A DNA stretch of 64,000 bases from Pseudochelatococcus sp050946405 (GCF_050946405.1 NZ_JBMNUS010000007.1:186001-250000), one strand, 5' to 3'. Shown: positions 44,851 to 52,560, numbered from the stretch's first letter. Notes: generated by a model from the sequence alone, not told the origin. A program made the numbers and translations.

Positions 44851-45885
44851 ATGGACTATCGACCGCTTGGCAAATCCGGTCTCAAGGTGCCTGTCCTGAG
44901 CTTCGGCACGGGCACCTTCGGCGGCTCCGGTCCGCTGTTCGGCAACTGGGGCAACTGCGACGCGACGGAAGCGCGCCGTCTCGTCGACATATGTCTGGAG
45001 GCCGGCGTCAACCTGTTCGACACGGCCGATGTTTATTCCGACGGCGCCTCGGAGGAAGTGCTGGGCGAAACCGTCAGGGGGCGGCGCGACAAGGTGCTGC
45101 TTTCCACCAAGGCGAGCTTGCCCCTGGGCGACGGTCCCAACGATGCCGGCTCGTCGCGCCCGCGGCTGATCCGCGCCGTGGAGGGGGCGCTGCGCCGTCT
45201 CCGGACCGACTACGTCGACCTGTTTCAGCTTCACGCCTTCGATGCCGGCACGCCGGTCGAGGAGGTGCTGTCCACGCTCGACGCGCTCGTGCGCGCCGGC
45301 AAGATCCGCCATGTCGGCGTCTCCAATTTCTCCGGCTGGCAGGTGATGAAATCGCTGGCCGTGGCCGACCGCTACGGCTGGCCGCGCTACGTGGCCCATC
45401 AGGTCTACTATTCCCTCGTCGGGCGCGACTACGAATGGGAGCTGATGCCGCTCGGGCGGGATCAGGGCCTCGGGGCGCTGGTCTGGAGCCCGCTCGGCTG
45501 GGGGCGGCTTACCGGGAAAATCCGCCGCGGCTCGCCGCTGCCCGAAGGCAGCCGCCTGCACGAGACCGCGAGCTTCGGCCCGCCGGTGGACGACGCGCAT
45601 CTCTACCGCGTGGTCGACGCTCTCGACGCCGTCGCGGAGGAGACCGGCAGAACCGTTCCGCAGGTCGCGCTCAACTGGCTCCTGCAACGCCCGACCGTTT
45701 CCTCGGTCATCATCGGCGCGCGCAACGAGGAACAGCTTCGCCAGAACCTCGGTGCAATCGGCTGGAACCTGACGCCCGAGCAGATGGCGAGGCTGGACGA
45801 CGCCAGCGCCACGACCGCTCCCTACCCTTATTTTCCCTATCGTCGGCAGGAAGGCTTCGCACGGCTTGATCCACCGATGACCTGA
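44851..45885 (+). CDS. Aldo/keto reductase
   Basis: This 344-residue NADPH-dependent TIM-barrel oxidoreductase has the catalytic tetrad: Asp and Tyr in NLFDTADVYSDGASEEVLG, Lys in VLLSTKAS, and His in DLFQLHAFDAGTPVEE. The cofactor region SVIIGARNEEQLRQNLGAIG is near the C-terminus. The start at ATG 44851 is supported by GAGGAG at 44838-44843. It is probably cotranscribed with the MFS gene. The substrate cannot be read from sequence. Confidence 0.92.
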   Translation: MDYRPLGKSGLKVPVLSFGTGTFGGSGPLFGNWGNCDATEARRLVDICLEAGVNLFDTADVYSDGASEEVLGETVRGRRDKVLLSTKASLPLGDGPNDAGSSRPRLIRAVEGALRRLRTDYVDLFQLHAFDAGTPVEEVLSTLDALVRAGKIRHVGVSNFSGWQVMKSLAVADRYGWPRYVAHQVYYSLVGRDYEWELMPLGRDQGLGALVWSPLGWGRLTGKIRRGSPLPEGSRLHETASFGPPVDDAHLYRVVDALDAVAEETGRTVPQVALNWLLQRPTVSSVIIGARNEEQLRQNLGAIGWNLTPEQMARLDDASATTAPYPYFPYRRQEGFARLDPPMT

Positions 45886-45996
45886 TGTGATGCGGGAGCA
45901 TCCGGGGCTGAAAGGCGAAGGCGCGCCCGCCTGCCCGCCTTCGCCGAAATTCCCCGCCCCCAACGATGTTTTATCGCGAGTTCTCGCGGCAATCGC

Positions 45997-46022
45997 GGAA
46001 CAACAGGTCATTGAGCAGGTTT
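45997..46022 (+). promoter_or_regulatory. EcfG-type stress promoter
   Basis: GGAAC at 45997-46001 and GTTT at 46019-46022, separated by 17 bases, fit the alphaproteobacterial EcfG consensus (GGAAC, 16-17 bases, CGTT). The start of the next gene is at 46058. Confidence 0.6.
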
Positions 46023-46057
46023 GGAGCCCGAGTATTCCGAAAAAAGGAACCTGCGCC

Positions 46058-46366
46058 ATGACGGACGATAATGTGAAGACCATCCGGGCTACGTTCGCGA
46101 CCAGGGAAGCCGCCGATCGCGCAGTCGAGCATCTCGTGCAGCAGCACGGCATTGCGCGCGCCGACGTCTTCGTGCGGGCAAGCGACATGAAGAACTCCGC
46201 CGGCACGTCGCCATCGGGCGGCGATGTGGCGCAAGGGGAAGCAAGTCGCCCTGACGCGCCCCTTCACGGGGAGATCGAGGTTTCGGCCGATGTGACGATC
46301 GAAGAAGCGGCAAAAGCCGAACAGGCTTTTCGCGACGCGGGCGCCGCCGATATCGAGGTGCGATAA
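46058..46366 (+). CDS. Small stress-related protein of unknown function
   Basis: This 102-residue acidic protein starts at ATG 46058 with AGGAA upstream. The pattern TIRATFATREAADRAVEHLVQQ, GIARADVFVRASDMKN and VSADVTIEEAAKAEQAFRDA is a ferredoxin-like beta-alpha-beta layout similar to the small 'general stress' domains found in YflT-like proteins. An EcfG promoter lies 36 bp upstream. Function unknown. Confidence 0.7.
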   Translation: MTDDNVKTIRATFATREAADRAVEHLVQQHGIARADVFVRASDMKNSAGTSPSGGDVAQGEASRPDAPLHGEIEVSADVTIEEAAKAEQAFRDAGAADIEVR

Positions 46367-46379
46367 CCGACGGACCATC

Positions 46380-46398
46380 GCCCGGCCTGTGGCCGGGC
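46380..46398 (+). terminator. Hairpin between two small stress genes
   Basis: GCCCGGCC (46380-46387), TGT loop, GGCCGGGC (46391-46398). Strong stem 14 bases after the stop of the preceding gene, without a T-run; it may attenuate read-through to the DUF378 gene. Confidence 0.4.
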
Positions 46399-46437
46399 AG
46401 GCGCGCCCTCCCTCATTGCTTGCGAGGAACGGATACG

Positions 46438-46662
46438 ATGCATGCTCTGAATGTCGTCACCCTGCTTCTGGTGATACTGGGCGGATTGAACTGGATGTTC
46501 GTCGGCCTGCTTCAGATCGACCTCGGCGCCGCCATCTTCGGCGGGCAGGATGCGCAGCCCGCCCGGATCGCCTATGTGCTGGTAGGATTCTCGGCGGCCT
46601 GGCAGCTCTTCCAGTTCTTCAGCTCTCTCACCGACGACGACATTGTCAACCCGCGACGCTGA
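46438..46662 (+). CDS. DUF378-family small membrane protein
   Basis: This 74-residue protein has two membrane segments: LNVVTLLLVILGGLNWMFVGL and RIAYVLVGFSAAWQLFQFF. The GGLNWxxVGL motif is the DUF378 signature. ATG 46438 follows GAGGAACGG. It is likely cotranscribed with the gene before. Function unknown; members are common in stress clusters. Confidence 0.85.
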   Translation: MHALNVVTLLLVILGGLNWMFVGLLQIDLGAAIFGGQDAQPARIAYVLVGFSAAWQLFQFFSSLTDDDIVNPRR

Positions 46663-46987
46663 ATATAATTTACACTGAAGAAATATTCTCTTGATGAATT
46701 ATATATTAATAAACTATTATTATCTGAATAAATGTGAAATTCAAGTCGATACGATAGCACACCTGACAGGTTTCAGCTCGTCACCTGCTCGACCTTTTGG
46801 AAATCGCGGCATCGGCCGGCTCGGCAAAGCGGACGGTTTGCCGTCGCCGACGTCCGGATCCTGTCCACGGTCACGAACAGCCTCCAAGAGCAGTTTGCGT
46901 TCAAGTCGACTGATCGATTTGAACGCAAGTTGCGGTAAAATATGAAATCCGGAGCGGCATGACGATTCCGCTTGAATGCACGCCGTT
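46663..46987. other. Gene-free stretch: AT-rich segment plus palindromic repeat
   Basis: Positions 46664-46750 are very AT-rich for this genome (TTATATATTAATAAACTATT). The rest runs into the palindromic repeat at 46887-46990. No coding potential was seen. Confidence 0.6.
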
Positions 46988-46990
46988 CTA
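46887..46990. repeat. Dispersed palindromic repeat, copy 3
   Basis: TTGCGTTCAA (46895-46904) and TTGAACGCAA (46919-46928) form a perfect 10-bp stem with 14 bases between. The left flank AGAGCAGT is identical to copy 1 at 11185. The right end coincides with the TAG stop (46988-46990) of the small lipoprotein gene. Confidence 0.65.
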
Positions 46991-47239
46991 GGGGCAAGGC
47001 GCCGTATAGCGGGAACCATAAGCATCCTGGTAAACGCAATAACCTGGCTCGCTCGCGTTGCCGATCAGCGCGCCGACCGTGGCGCCGACCGCGCCGCCTA
47101 CCGCCGCGCCTGCAACATTGCGGGAGACTGCGCCGCCCACCGCCGCGCCCGTCGCGCCGCCGATGACGGCGCCGCGCTCCGTCGGGGTACAGGCGGCAAC
47201 GAGGGCTACCAGCCCCAATATGACAAGTATCTGCTTCAT
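46988..47239 (-). CDS. Glycine-zipper small lipoprotein
   Basis: This 83-residue protein has a lipoprotein signal ending VAAC (LVALVAAC|TPTERG). The mature part is a glycine zipper: GAVIGGATGAAVGGAVS, then GAAVGGAVGATVGALIG, followed by YCVYQDAYGSRYTAPCP with two cysteines. This resembles OsmB/SlyB-like envelope stress lipoproteins. ATG 47239 is six bases from GGAGG and preferred to 47242. The stop lies inside a dispersed repeat. Confidence 0.82.
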   Translation of the reverse strand: MKQILVILGLVALVAACTPTERGAVIGGATGAAVGGAVSRNVAGAAVGGAVGATVGALIGNASEPGYCVYQDAYGSRYTAPCP

Positions 47240-47434
47240 CATCTTCCTCCTGATGTTCACGATAGCCCTAATCAAGGGAAGGCCGTTTTGTTCCCGATCC
47301 GCCGCGCTCTCGACGGATCGGGAACGGATGCTCCATCGCGCCGGGCCGGATGCGCCCGTCTGAAAAACGGATATATAAATAAATAGATATAAAAACCGGG
47401 ATCTGGATTCAATGCGGTTTTCCCGGCGCCGGGA

Positions 47435-48037
47435 CTACCGGTTCGGATCGACGGTATGGCGCTCGTCGCGCTCCAGGGAAGAGGCTGCGGAGGTTTCGCC
47501 CAGTTCCTCCAGAAGCCGGAGGCGCGCCCGGCTCAGCCGGCTCTTGACCGTGCCCATCGCGCAACCGCATATGGCGGCGGCCTCATCGTAGGAAACGCCC
47601 AGCACGCCGATCAGCACCAGCACCTCGCGCTGCTGTTGCGGCAGACGCTGGATCGCACGCGCAAGCTCGCGTCCGCGCACCGACCATTCCTGCGTGGAAT
47701 CGGAGCTGGCTTGCAACGAAACGCAGTCGGTCGCTCCGGGCGCCTCTCGCGTCTCGATCTTCACCTTGGTGTAAAAGGCGTTGCGCATGATCGTGAAAAG
47801 CCACGACTTCATGCTGGTGCCCGGCCGGAATTGACCGATGGCCGACAAGGCACGGACGAGGGTTTCCTGCACCAGATCGTCCGCCGTGTCCGGATTGCGG
47901 TAGAAGGTTCTGGCGAAGGCCCGCATGGCCGGAATCAACCGCACGATTTCCTCTTGGGAAAGTTCCGTGTGGGAAAGTTCCTTGTGGGAAGACTCCACTC
48001 GGCCAGCGGGCGATTCCTGCTCTTTCAGCTCCGGCAC
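47435..48037 (-). CDS. EcfG-like ECF sigma factor
   Basis: This sigma factor of about 200 residues has sigma2 (AFARTFYRNPDTADDLVQETLVRAL, then FRPGTSMKSWLFTIMRNAFYTK) and sigma4 (IQRLPQQQREVLVLIGVLG, YDEAAAICGCAMGTVKSRLSRARLRL). The FRPGTxMxxWLFTIxRN segment is typical of the EcfG (ECF15) group that runs the general stress response in alphaproteobacteria. GTG 48037 follows GAGGAG; the open frame reaches TTG 48067. Near the N-terminus a short repeat (SHKELSHTELSQEE) is encoded by two copies of GGAAAGTTCC. A NepR-like gene precedes it on the same strand. Confidence 0.88.
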   Translation of the reverse strand: MPELKEQESPAGRVESSHKELSHTELSQEEIVRLIPAMRAFARTFYRNPDTADDLVQETLVRALSAIGQFRPGTSMKSWLFTIMRNAFYTKVKIETREAPGATDCVSLQASSDSTQEWSVRGRELARAIQRLPQQQREVLVLIGVLGVSYDEAAAICGCAMGTVKSRLSRARLRLLEELGETSAASSLERDERHTVDPNR

Positions 48038-48192
48038 AGGGCTGTCTCCTCGTTGCACGCTGGACAAGCCACTGAAGGCTCAATTCAGGCCCGAAGAGAA
48101 AGTTCCTCCTGATTCTCGAAAATCGCGGCCCACGGTCCGGCGGAGCGTCACGGCCTTGAAGCCGCCGCATCCATAAGGCCGCCGGAGAAAAA

Positions 48193-48393
48193 TCATATGT
48201 CGGTCGGGCTTTCCTCGCCGATATGCCGCTTGCGCAGTTCGACGAGCGCCGCCTGCAATTCCAGCGCGAGTTCAAGCAGCCGCGCCGGCGCGGCCTCGTT
48301 TTCGATCTCGCGCAGCAGGCGATCGAACTCCCCCGGCAGCGCTTCGGTCCCGTCGGCGTCAAGGTCGTTCGGGGGGCGATCGTGGATATGCAT
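48193..48393 (-). CDS. NepR-like small protein (putative anti-sigma factor)
   Basis: This 66-residue acidic, helical protein starts at ATG 48393 behind GAGG. The core EFDRLLREIENEAAPARLLE followed by LALELQAALVELR has the two-helix pattern of NepR (L/F-x-x-L...I-x-x-E-x-x-P-x-R-L-L-x-L). NepR binds EcfG and is released by PhyR; nepR usually lies just before ecfG on the same strand, as here with a 155-base gap. Similarity is by eye only, and a longer start at 48453 is possible. No phyR is in the window. Confidence 0.5.
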   Translation of the reverse strand: MHIHDRPPNDLDADGTEALPGEFDRLLREIENEAAPARLLELALELQAALVELRKRHIGEESPTDI

Positions 48394-48760
48394 CAAGCGC
48401 GCCTCAACTGTTCCGGTTCCCTCCTTACTGGTATCAACACGCCAGACATGCATTTCAAGATAGCGGCCAGGTTTTCACAATAAATTTATGCGTTTCGACG
48501 CCGGGACGCCGAACGCCCTTTGCCATGTCGGTCAAGCGATGATCGCTTTGCTTTTGCGGGGAATTATGGGCGGAGGAAGCGCGCGCGCCGCCCGGATCGC
48601 CGGTCTCGCAACCGCGATGCTGCGGGCGTCGTCGATTACGGCCTGATGCCGTCCCGTCTCACTCCGGGATGGGAGCTTGCCCTCTCGTCACCGGAAACCG
48701 TTCCACGACGCCGGGAACCGCAGTTCCTGACGATCGTCGGCCTTGAAAGCCGCACGATAC
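48394..48760. other. Gene-free stretch
   Basis: About 370 bases between the NepR-like gene and the zinc-ribbon gene. Only the promoter side of the NepR-like gene (with GGAAC at 48409-48416 on the minus strand) and a short AT-rich patch near 48480 stand out; no coding frame is convincing. Confidence 0.5.
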
Positions 48761-48997
48761 TCAATCGACCCGGTCGACCAGTTTGGTCGCACCTTCCTGC
48801 GCGGCGCAATGGGCGCAGCAATAGATGATGTCGCCCTGCTCGACCCCGTGGCCGACGATCTTGCAGCCGCAGTGCGGACAGACGGGGGCCAGTTTATGGA
48901 CGGCGCATTCGAAACTGTCGAAGACATAGATTTGCCCGGCCATGATCACCTCGAACGATTTGTCGTATTCATTGCCGCATTGATCGCATTTGGCCAT
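48761..48997 (-). CDS. Small zinc-ribbon/metallothionein-like protein
   Basis: This 78-residue protein has three metal-binding pairs: CDQCGNEY, CPHCGC and CCAHC, plus a single Cys in FECAVHK. MAKCDQCGNEYDKSFEVIMAG and IYVFDSFECAVHKLAPVCPH are recognisable from small prokaryotic metallothionein-like or zinc-ribbon stress proteins. The start has GGAG close by. An EcfG promoter lies 60-90 bp upstream on this strand. Confidence 0.8.
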   Translation of the reverse strand: MAKCDQCGNEYDKSFEVIMAGQIYVFDSFECAVHKLAPVCPHCGCKIVGHGVEQGDIIYCCAHCAAQEGATKLVDRVD

Positions 48998-49057
48998 GTC
49001 GTATCTCCTTCTATGGAGGCAGCGAATCCGCGCGAGCCGCCGGCTTCGCCATCGGAC

Positions 49058-49084
49058 GGAACCGCCCGCTTGCCGAGGCGTTCC
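49058..49084 (-). promoter_or_regulatory. EcfG-type stress promoter (minus strand)
   Basis: On the minus strand GGAAC (49084-49080) is followed after 17 bases by GTTC (49062-49059), the same geometry as at 45997. The start of the zinc-ribbon gene is at 48997. Confidence 0.6.
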
Positions 49085-49196
49085 GGCCGATCGAATGATT
49101 CCATCTGACCGGAACGCGCTCCGTGATTCATGGAGACGGGTTGCGCGGACGGAAAGTCACCGTCGCGCAACCCGCCGTTCGTGGGGCGTCCCGATC

Positions 49197-49790
49197 TCAC
49201 AACGGGTTGCGATACCGTTCGCGCAACCGTTGCCTCTCCTCCGGCGTGTAGAGCGGCGCGCCTTCGTCGAAATGCGTCCATCCCTCGCCTTCGAAGGCGC
49301 GGCGGCGCGCCTGGGGATCGACAGCATTCGATTGACTCAGAATGACCGTCGCCGCATCGACATGCGCTTCGTTGACCCGCGCCACGACGATCGTGCCCCC
49401 TCGGCGAACTCCTTCGGCGTAGAATTCCGCTTCGCCCTCGGGAATCCCGGATTCCGTCAGCGCGCCGATCAGCCCGCCCGCCACACCGCCGGCCACGGCG
49501 CCCGCCGCGGCTCCGCTGAGCGTCGCCACCAGCCAACCCGCCGCAACGACCGGCCCGACGCCCGGAATGGCGACGAGGCCAAGGCCCGCGAGCAAACCGC
49601 CGGCGCCGCCGGCGACAGCGCCAAGGCCGGCGCCGGTTCCCGCTCCCTCGGCGGCGAGATTGCCGGCATCGGCACGCTCGTCATGAGAGATGATGCTGAT
49701 GTCGCCGGAGTCTACACCTGCCGCCTCGAGATCGGCGACGGCACGGCGGGCATCGTCGTAAGTATCGAACAATCCTGTAATCGTCGGCAT
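49197..49790 (-). CDS. General-stress protein with YflT-like domain and glycine zipper
   Basis: This 197-residue protein has an N-terminal ferredoxin-like domain of the heat/general-stress type (TITGLFDTYDDARRAVADLEAAG, DISIISHDERADA), then a long Gly/Ala membrane-inserting stretch (GTGAGLGAVAGGAGGLLAGLG, GAVAGGVAGGLIGALTESGI), and a second half-domain with GGTIVVARVNEAHVDAA. The basic tail ends ERQRLRERYRNPL. ATG 49790 has GGAGG seven bases upstream. It follows the exported protein gene by ten bases and belongs to the stress island. Confidence 0.82.
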   Translation of the reverse strand: MPTITGLFDTYDDARRAVADLEAAGVDSGDISIISHDERADAGNLAAEGAGTGAGLGAVAGGAGGLLAGLGLVAIPGVGPVVAAGWLVATLSGAAAGAVAGGVAGGLIGALTESGIPEGEAEFYAEGVRRGGTIVVARVNEAHVDAATVILSQSNAVDPQARRRAFEGEGWTHFDEGAPLYTPEERQRLRERYRNPL

Positions 49791-49800
49791 GTTTTCCTCC

Positions 49801-50124
49801 TTACTGCTCAACCACGTTGCCCTGAAAGTCGACGCCGACGCCGACCGTCGCGCCGTCTTTGGTCGCGGTTCCCCGCCATACGCCATCGGCGTCGAGCGCC
49901 AGCGCGCCGACATCGGTGTAGCCATTGTCGGCGATGCGCGCCCGCGCCTGCTCCTCGGTAAAGCTGTTTTCTCCGGGAACCGGAACCGCGCGGTCCGGCG
50001 TTCCGGGCGCGGTGATCGTGGGCGGAGTGACGTCGTTGCCCGGCGCAGGCGGAGGAACCTGCTGAGCGAACGCTGTGGCGGAGGCGAATGAAATCGCCGC
50101 CAAAGTCACGAATGTCGTTTTCAT
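49801..50124 (-). CDS. Small exported protein with PepSY-like domain
   Basis: This 107-residue protein has a signal peptide ending AFA|QQVPP, a Pro-rich linker (about residues 22-50) and a C-terminal domain of about 50 residues (FTEEQARARIADNGYTDVGAL, DADGVWRGTATKDGATVGVGVDFQGNVVE) with the PepSY-like pattern. ATG 50124 has GGAGA upstream. Likely cotranscribed with the gene that follows. Function unknown. Confidence 0.75.
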   Translation of the reverse strand: MKTTFVTLAAISFASATAFAQQVPPPAPGNDVTPPTITAPGTPDRAVPVPGENSFTEEQARARIADNGYTDVGALALDADGVWRGTATKDGATVGVGVDFQGNVVEQ

Positions 50125-50481
50125 GATGTCTCCTCTCCGGCGCAGTTTTGCAGCGCCTGAAAGGGAAAGAACGACACGGGCCGCTTGGTTCCGCGCCGGA
50201 CCGTCAATTTATGACATTCAGCCCGGCATTCTTCTGTATTGTCGCGCCAGAGTAAAATCTACAAAATTTATTTGCTATTTTTATAAAACGAAAATACTCC
50301 CGATAACCTATCATAACAGTAAACTTGAACTGAACAATTTCATCAATGAATATAAATTTTGGAACAATACATATCATGAATGGTTCGGTCGTTGCGCAAA
50401 TACGACCCCGCGCATTCGGAAACATCCCGGTTTCCGAAAGGGTGACTGTTATCTCAACACGCCCCAAGTTGGAGGAACTGC
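50125..50481. other. Divergent promoter region with AT-rich island
   Basis: This 357-bp gap lies between the PepSY-like gene and the hemerythrin-like gene. Positions 50206-50360 are AT-rich for this genome (for example AAAATTTATTTGC, AATATAAATTTT). An EcfG promoter follows at 50361-50386. No gene seen. Confidence 0.6.
50361..50386 (+). promoter_or_regulatory. EcfG-type stress promoter
   Basis: GGAAC at 50361-50365, 17 bases, GTTC at 50383-50386. It lies about 100 bp upstream of the start at 50482. Confidence 0.6.
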
Positions 50482-51861
50482 ATGGCTAGGCAACCATCCA
50501 ATCCTGAAAATCCCGACAAGGAGAACGAAAGTCCGGCAGAGGGCAAGACTGGCGAGGCTGAACCCGCCCGCACGCCGGGAGCGGATACTTCATCCCGATC
50601 CGATCCTCTGTCTGACCTGCGCAAAGCGCACAGTGAATTGACGGACCTACTCGATACCATCAAAAAGAAAACTCCCGACAGGCAGAAGGAAAACATTCAA
50701 CAGTTTAAACAGCGCTGGCTTCAGCACTCCCTGATCGAAGAAGAGTTGCTTGTTCCGCAGATAGAAAGCCGGAACATCGACAGCCCGGAACTTCTGGAGG
50801 GCGAAGTCAAGCGTGATCTGGCCAAGCTGTTGATCGTCAACCTGGATGCGGACGAGGCGGAGAAGGCGGCGGGCGCGGCGACGTTGCGCGTCGTGGATGC
50901 GCTCGTCCGGCAGCTCGTCGAGGCCGAAGAGAAGCCCGGGACGGGATTGTTCGCCCGTATTCAATCCTTCAACGTCCCCAATCTCGCGGAAAAGATATCC
51001 AGGCGAAAAGAAGAACTGGAACAGGGCGATCTCCCCGATCCTGTTCTGCATCATCTGTCCATCGAACACTTCACATCCCCAACCAATGAACAGGAGAGTA
51101 ACGTGACCAATCGCGAACGTGATGCACAAGGACGCTTTGTGAGCGAGGATGATCGCAACTACGGCGGCCGGCGCCAGGGCGATGACGACAGGAACAATCG
51201 TCGCTACGACGATGATCGCCGTGGCGGTTCCTACAGCCGCTCGCGCGATGACGACGACCGCCGCTATGGCCGCCATGACGAGCGCCGCTCCCCGGACCGG
51301 GACCGCGACTATGACGAAGACCGCCGCGGTCGCTCCTACAGCCGCTCGCGGGACGACGACGATCGCCGCTATGGCCGCAGGGACGATGAGGGCTACAGCC
51401 GCGATCGCGGTCAGGGCGGCTGGTTCGGCGATCCCGAAGGCCACGCGGAAGCGGCGCGCCGGGGATGGGACGAACGCCGCTCATCCGACCGCGACTATGA
51501 CGAAGACCGTCGCGGTCGTTCCTACAGCCGCTCACGCGACGACGACGATCGCCGTTACGGCCGCAGGGACGATGAGGGCTACAGCCGCGACCGCGGTCAG
51601 GGCGGCTGGTTCGGCGATCCCGAAGGCCACGCGGAAGCGGCGCGCCGGGGATGGGATGAACGCCGCTCATCCGACCGCGACTATGACGAAGACCGTCGCG
51701 GTCGTTCCTACAGCCGCTCACGCGACGACGACGATCGCCGTTACGGCCGCAGGGATGACGAAGGCTACAGCCGCGATCGCGGCCAGGGCGGCTGGTTCGG
51801 AGACCCTCAGGGGCATGCGGAAGCGGCGCGCCGGGGATGGCGTAACCGTGACGATTATTGA
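50482..51861 (+). CDS. Hemerythrin-like domain fused to a charged 62-residue repeat stress protein
   Basis: This 459-residue protein has a charged, disordered N-terminus (1-40), a helical hemerythrin-like region (about 40-190: DLRKAHSELTDLLDTIKKK, RWLQHSLIEEELLVPQIE), then from residue 208 a hydrophilic repeat protein. Three repeats of 62 residues carry DYDEDRRGRSYSRSRDDDDR and the conserved GGWFGDPEGHAEAARRGW, which resembles the KGG/Con-10/LEA5-type desiccation motif. At 51103 an in-frame GTG (MTNRERDAQGRF) sits four bases after AGGAGAG, so the repeat protein may also be made separately. EcfG promoter upstream. Role in stress protection is inferred. Confidence 0.75.
   Translation: MARQPSNPENPDKENESPAEGKTGEAEPARTPGADTSSRSDPLSDLRKAHSELTDLLDTIKKKTPDRQKENIQQFKQRWLQHSLIEEELLVPQIESRNIDSPELLEGEVKRDLAKLLIVNLDADEAEKAAGAATLRVVDALVRQLVEAEEKPGTGLFARIQSFNVPNLAEKISRRKEELEQGDLPDPVLHHLSIEHFTSPTNEQESNVTNRERDAQGRFVSEDDRNYGGRRQGDDDRNNRRYDDDRRGGSYSRSRDDDDRRYGRHDERRSPDRDRDYDEDRRGRSYSRSRDDDDRRYGRRDDEGYSRDRGQGGWFGDPEGHAEAARRGWDERRSSDRDYDEDRRGRSYSRSRDDDDRRYGRRDDEGYSRDRGQGGWFGDPEGHAEAARRGWDERRSSDRDYDEDRRGRSYSRSRDDDDRRYGRRDDEGYSRDRGQGGWFGDPQGHAEAARRGWRNRDDY
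51301..51858 (+). repeat. Three 186-bp tandem direct repeats within the stress gene
   Basis: Units begin with GACCGCGACTATGACGAAGA at 51301, 51487 and 51673, a period of exactly 186 bp (62 codons). Units two and three are almost identical; the first differs mainly at third positions, and the last is cut short at its end. Confidence 0.85.
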
Positions 51862-51931
51862 CCGATCGTCGCCGGCCGGAGCGCGTTCCGACCAGATGGA
51901 AACATTTGATCGATAGCTCGAAATCAGGAAT

Positions 51932-51974
51932 CCGGGGGCTTTCCGCGTTTCAACAAGACGGGGAGAGCCCCCGG
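51932..51974. repeat. Hairpin repeat with CGTTTCAAC loop, copy C
   Basis: Perfect 9-bp arms CCGGGGGCT (51932-51940) and AGCCCCCGG (51966-51974) enclose a loop containing CGTTTCAAC. The flank AAATCAGGAA at 51921-51930 is identical to the one before copy B. Confidence 0.6.
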
Positions 51975-52080
51975 CCCCTCGTCGATGCATCGGGCTTTTC
52001 CGACCTGAAGAGCCGCGAAGCGAAAAGGGCACGCGCTTTCCGGCGCGATGTTCCGAGAGGCGATCCGGAGGAGCAGGGAT

Positions 52081-52299
52081 ATGGGGCTCGAACCGAGAGA
52101 ACTGAACCAAGAGGAGGCGGAGCGCTTTGGCGTGGCGCCCGGATGGTGGGCTGTCGATGAAATCGGAACGCCGGTGCTCGGCCCCCACCCTTCGCGCGAA
52201 GGCGCGCTGATCGGCATCGCCCGGAGCGGCAGGCGCGACGATGACGCGCCGGGAAACGAAAACACCGAGCAGGGCAACCGGAACGGCCCGCGGACATGA
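52081..52299 (+). CDS. Hypothetical small protein
   Basis: This 72-residue protein starts at ATG 52081 behind GGAGGAG. The sequence MGLEPRELNQEEAERFGVAP and WWAVDEIGTPVLGPHPSREGAL has no known family that I recognise; the tail is hydrophilic and Asn/Gly rich. It lies between two stress-island genes on the same strand. Confidence 0.5.
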   Translation: MGLEPRELNQEEAERFGVAPGWWAVDEIGTPVLGPHPSREGALIGIARSGRRDDDAPGNENTEQGNRNGPRT

Positions 52300-52397
52300 T
52301 GCGCGGGGCCTCATTCGACCTGCGCGGCGAAGCATGCGGTTTTCGCGCTTCTCGACGCCGTTGCCGGAGCGCCCGCGTCTGTTTTTTGCCCGAAAAC

Positions 52398-52423
52398 GGA
52401 ACAAATGCCGGATCTTCAGGTTG
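52398..52423 (+). promoter_or_regulatory. EcfG-type stress promoter
   Basis: GGAAC at 52398-52402, 17 bases, GTTG at 52420-52423. The CBS-domain gene starts at 52561. Confidence 0.55.
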
Positions 52424-52560
52424 GACCGGTATCCGCGCAGGCCATCATCCGAGCGGGAAAATGCGGCCCCGTCGGAGCCATGCGTGCCGCGACGCGGCAA
52501 GCCCAGGTTCGCGCAAGCCGGAACTCGCGCGGGGCAAAGTTCGCATTGGAGGAACCCAAA

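Noticed and set aside
49801..50160. GGAAC with GTTC upstream of the PepSY-like gene (minus strand) as an EcfG promoter
   Set aside because: The spacing is only 15 bases, shorter than the 17 seen at the four accepted sites.
51149..51916. Ala/Thr/Met-rich frame overlapping the 62-residue repeats
   Set aside because: Periodic composition is a by-product of the 186-bp repeats read in another frame.
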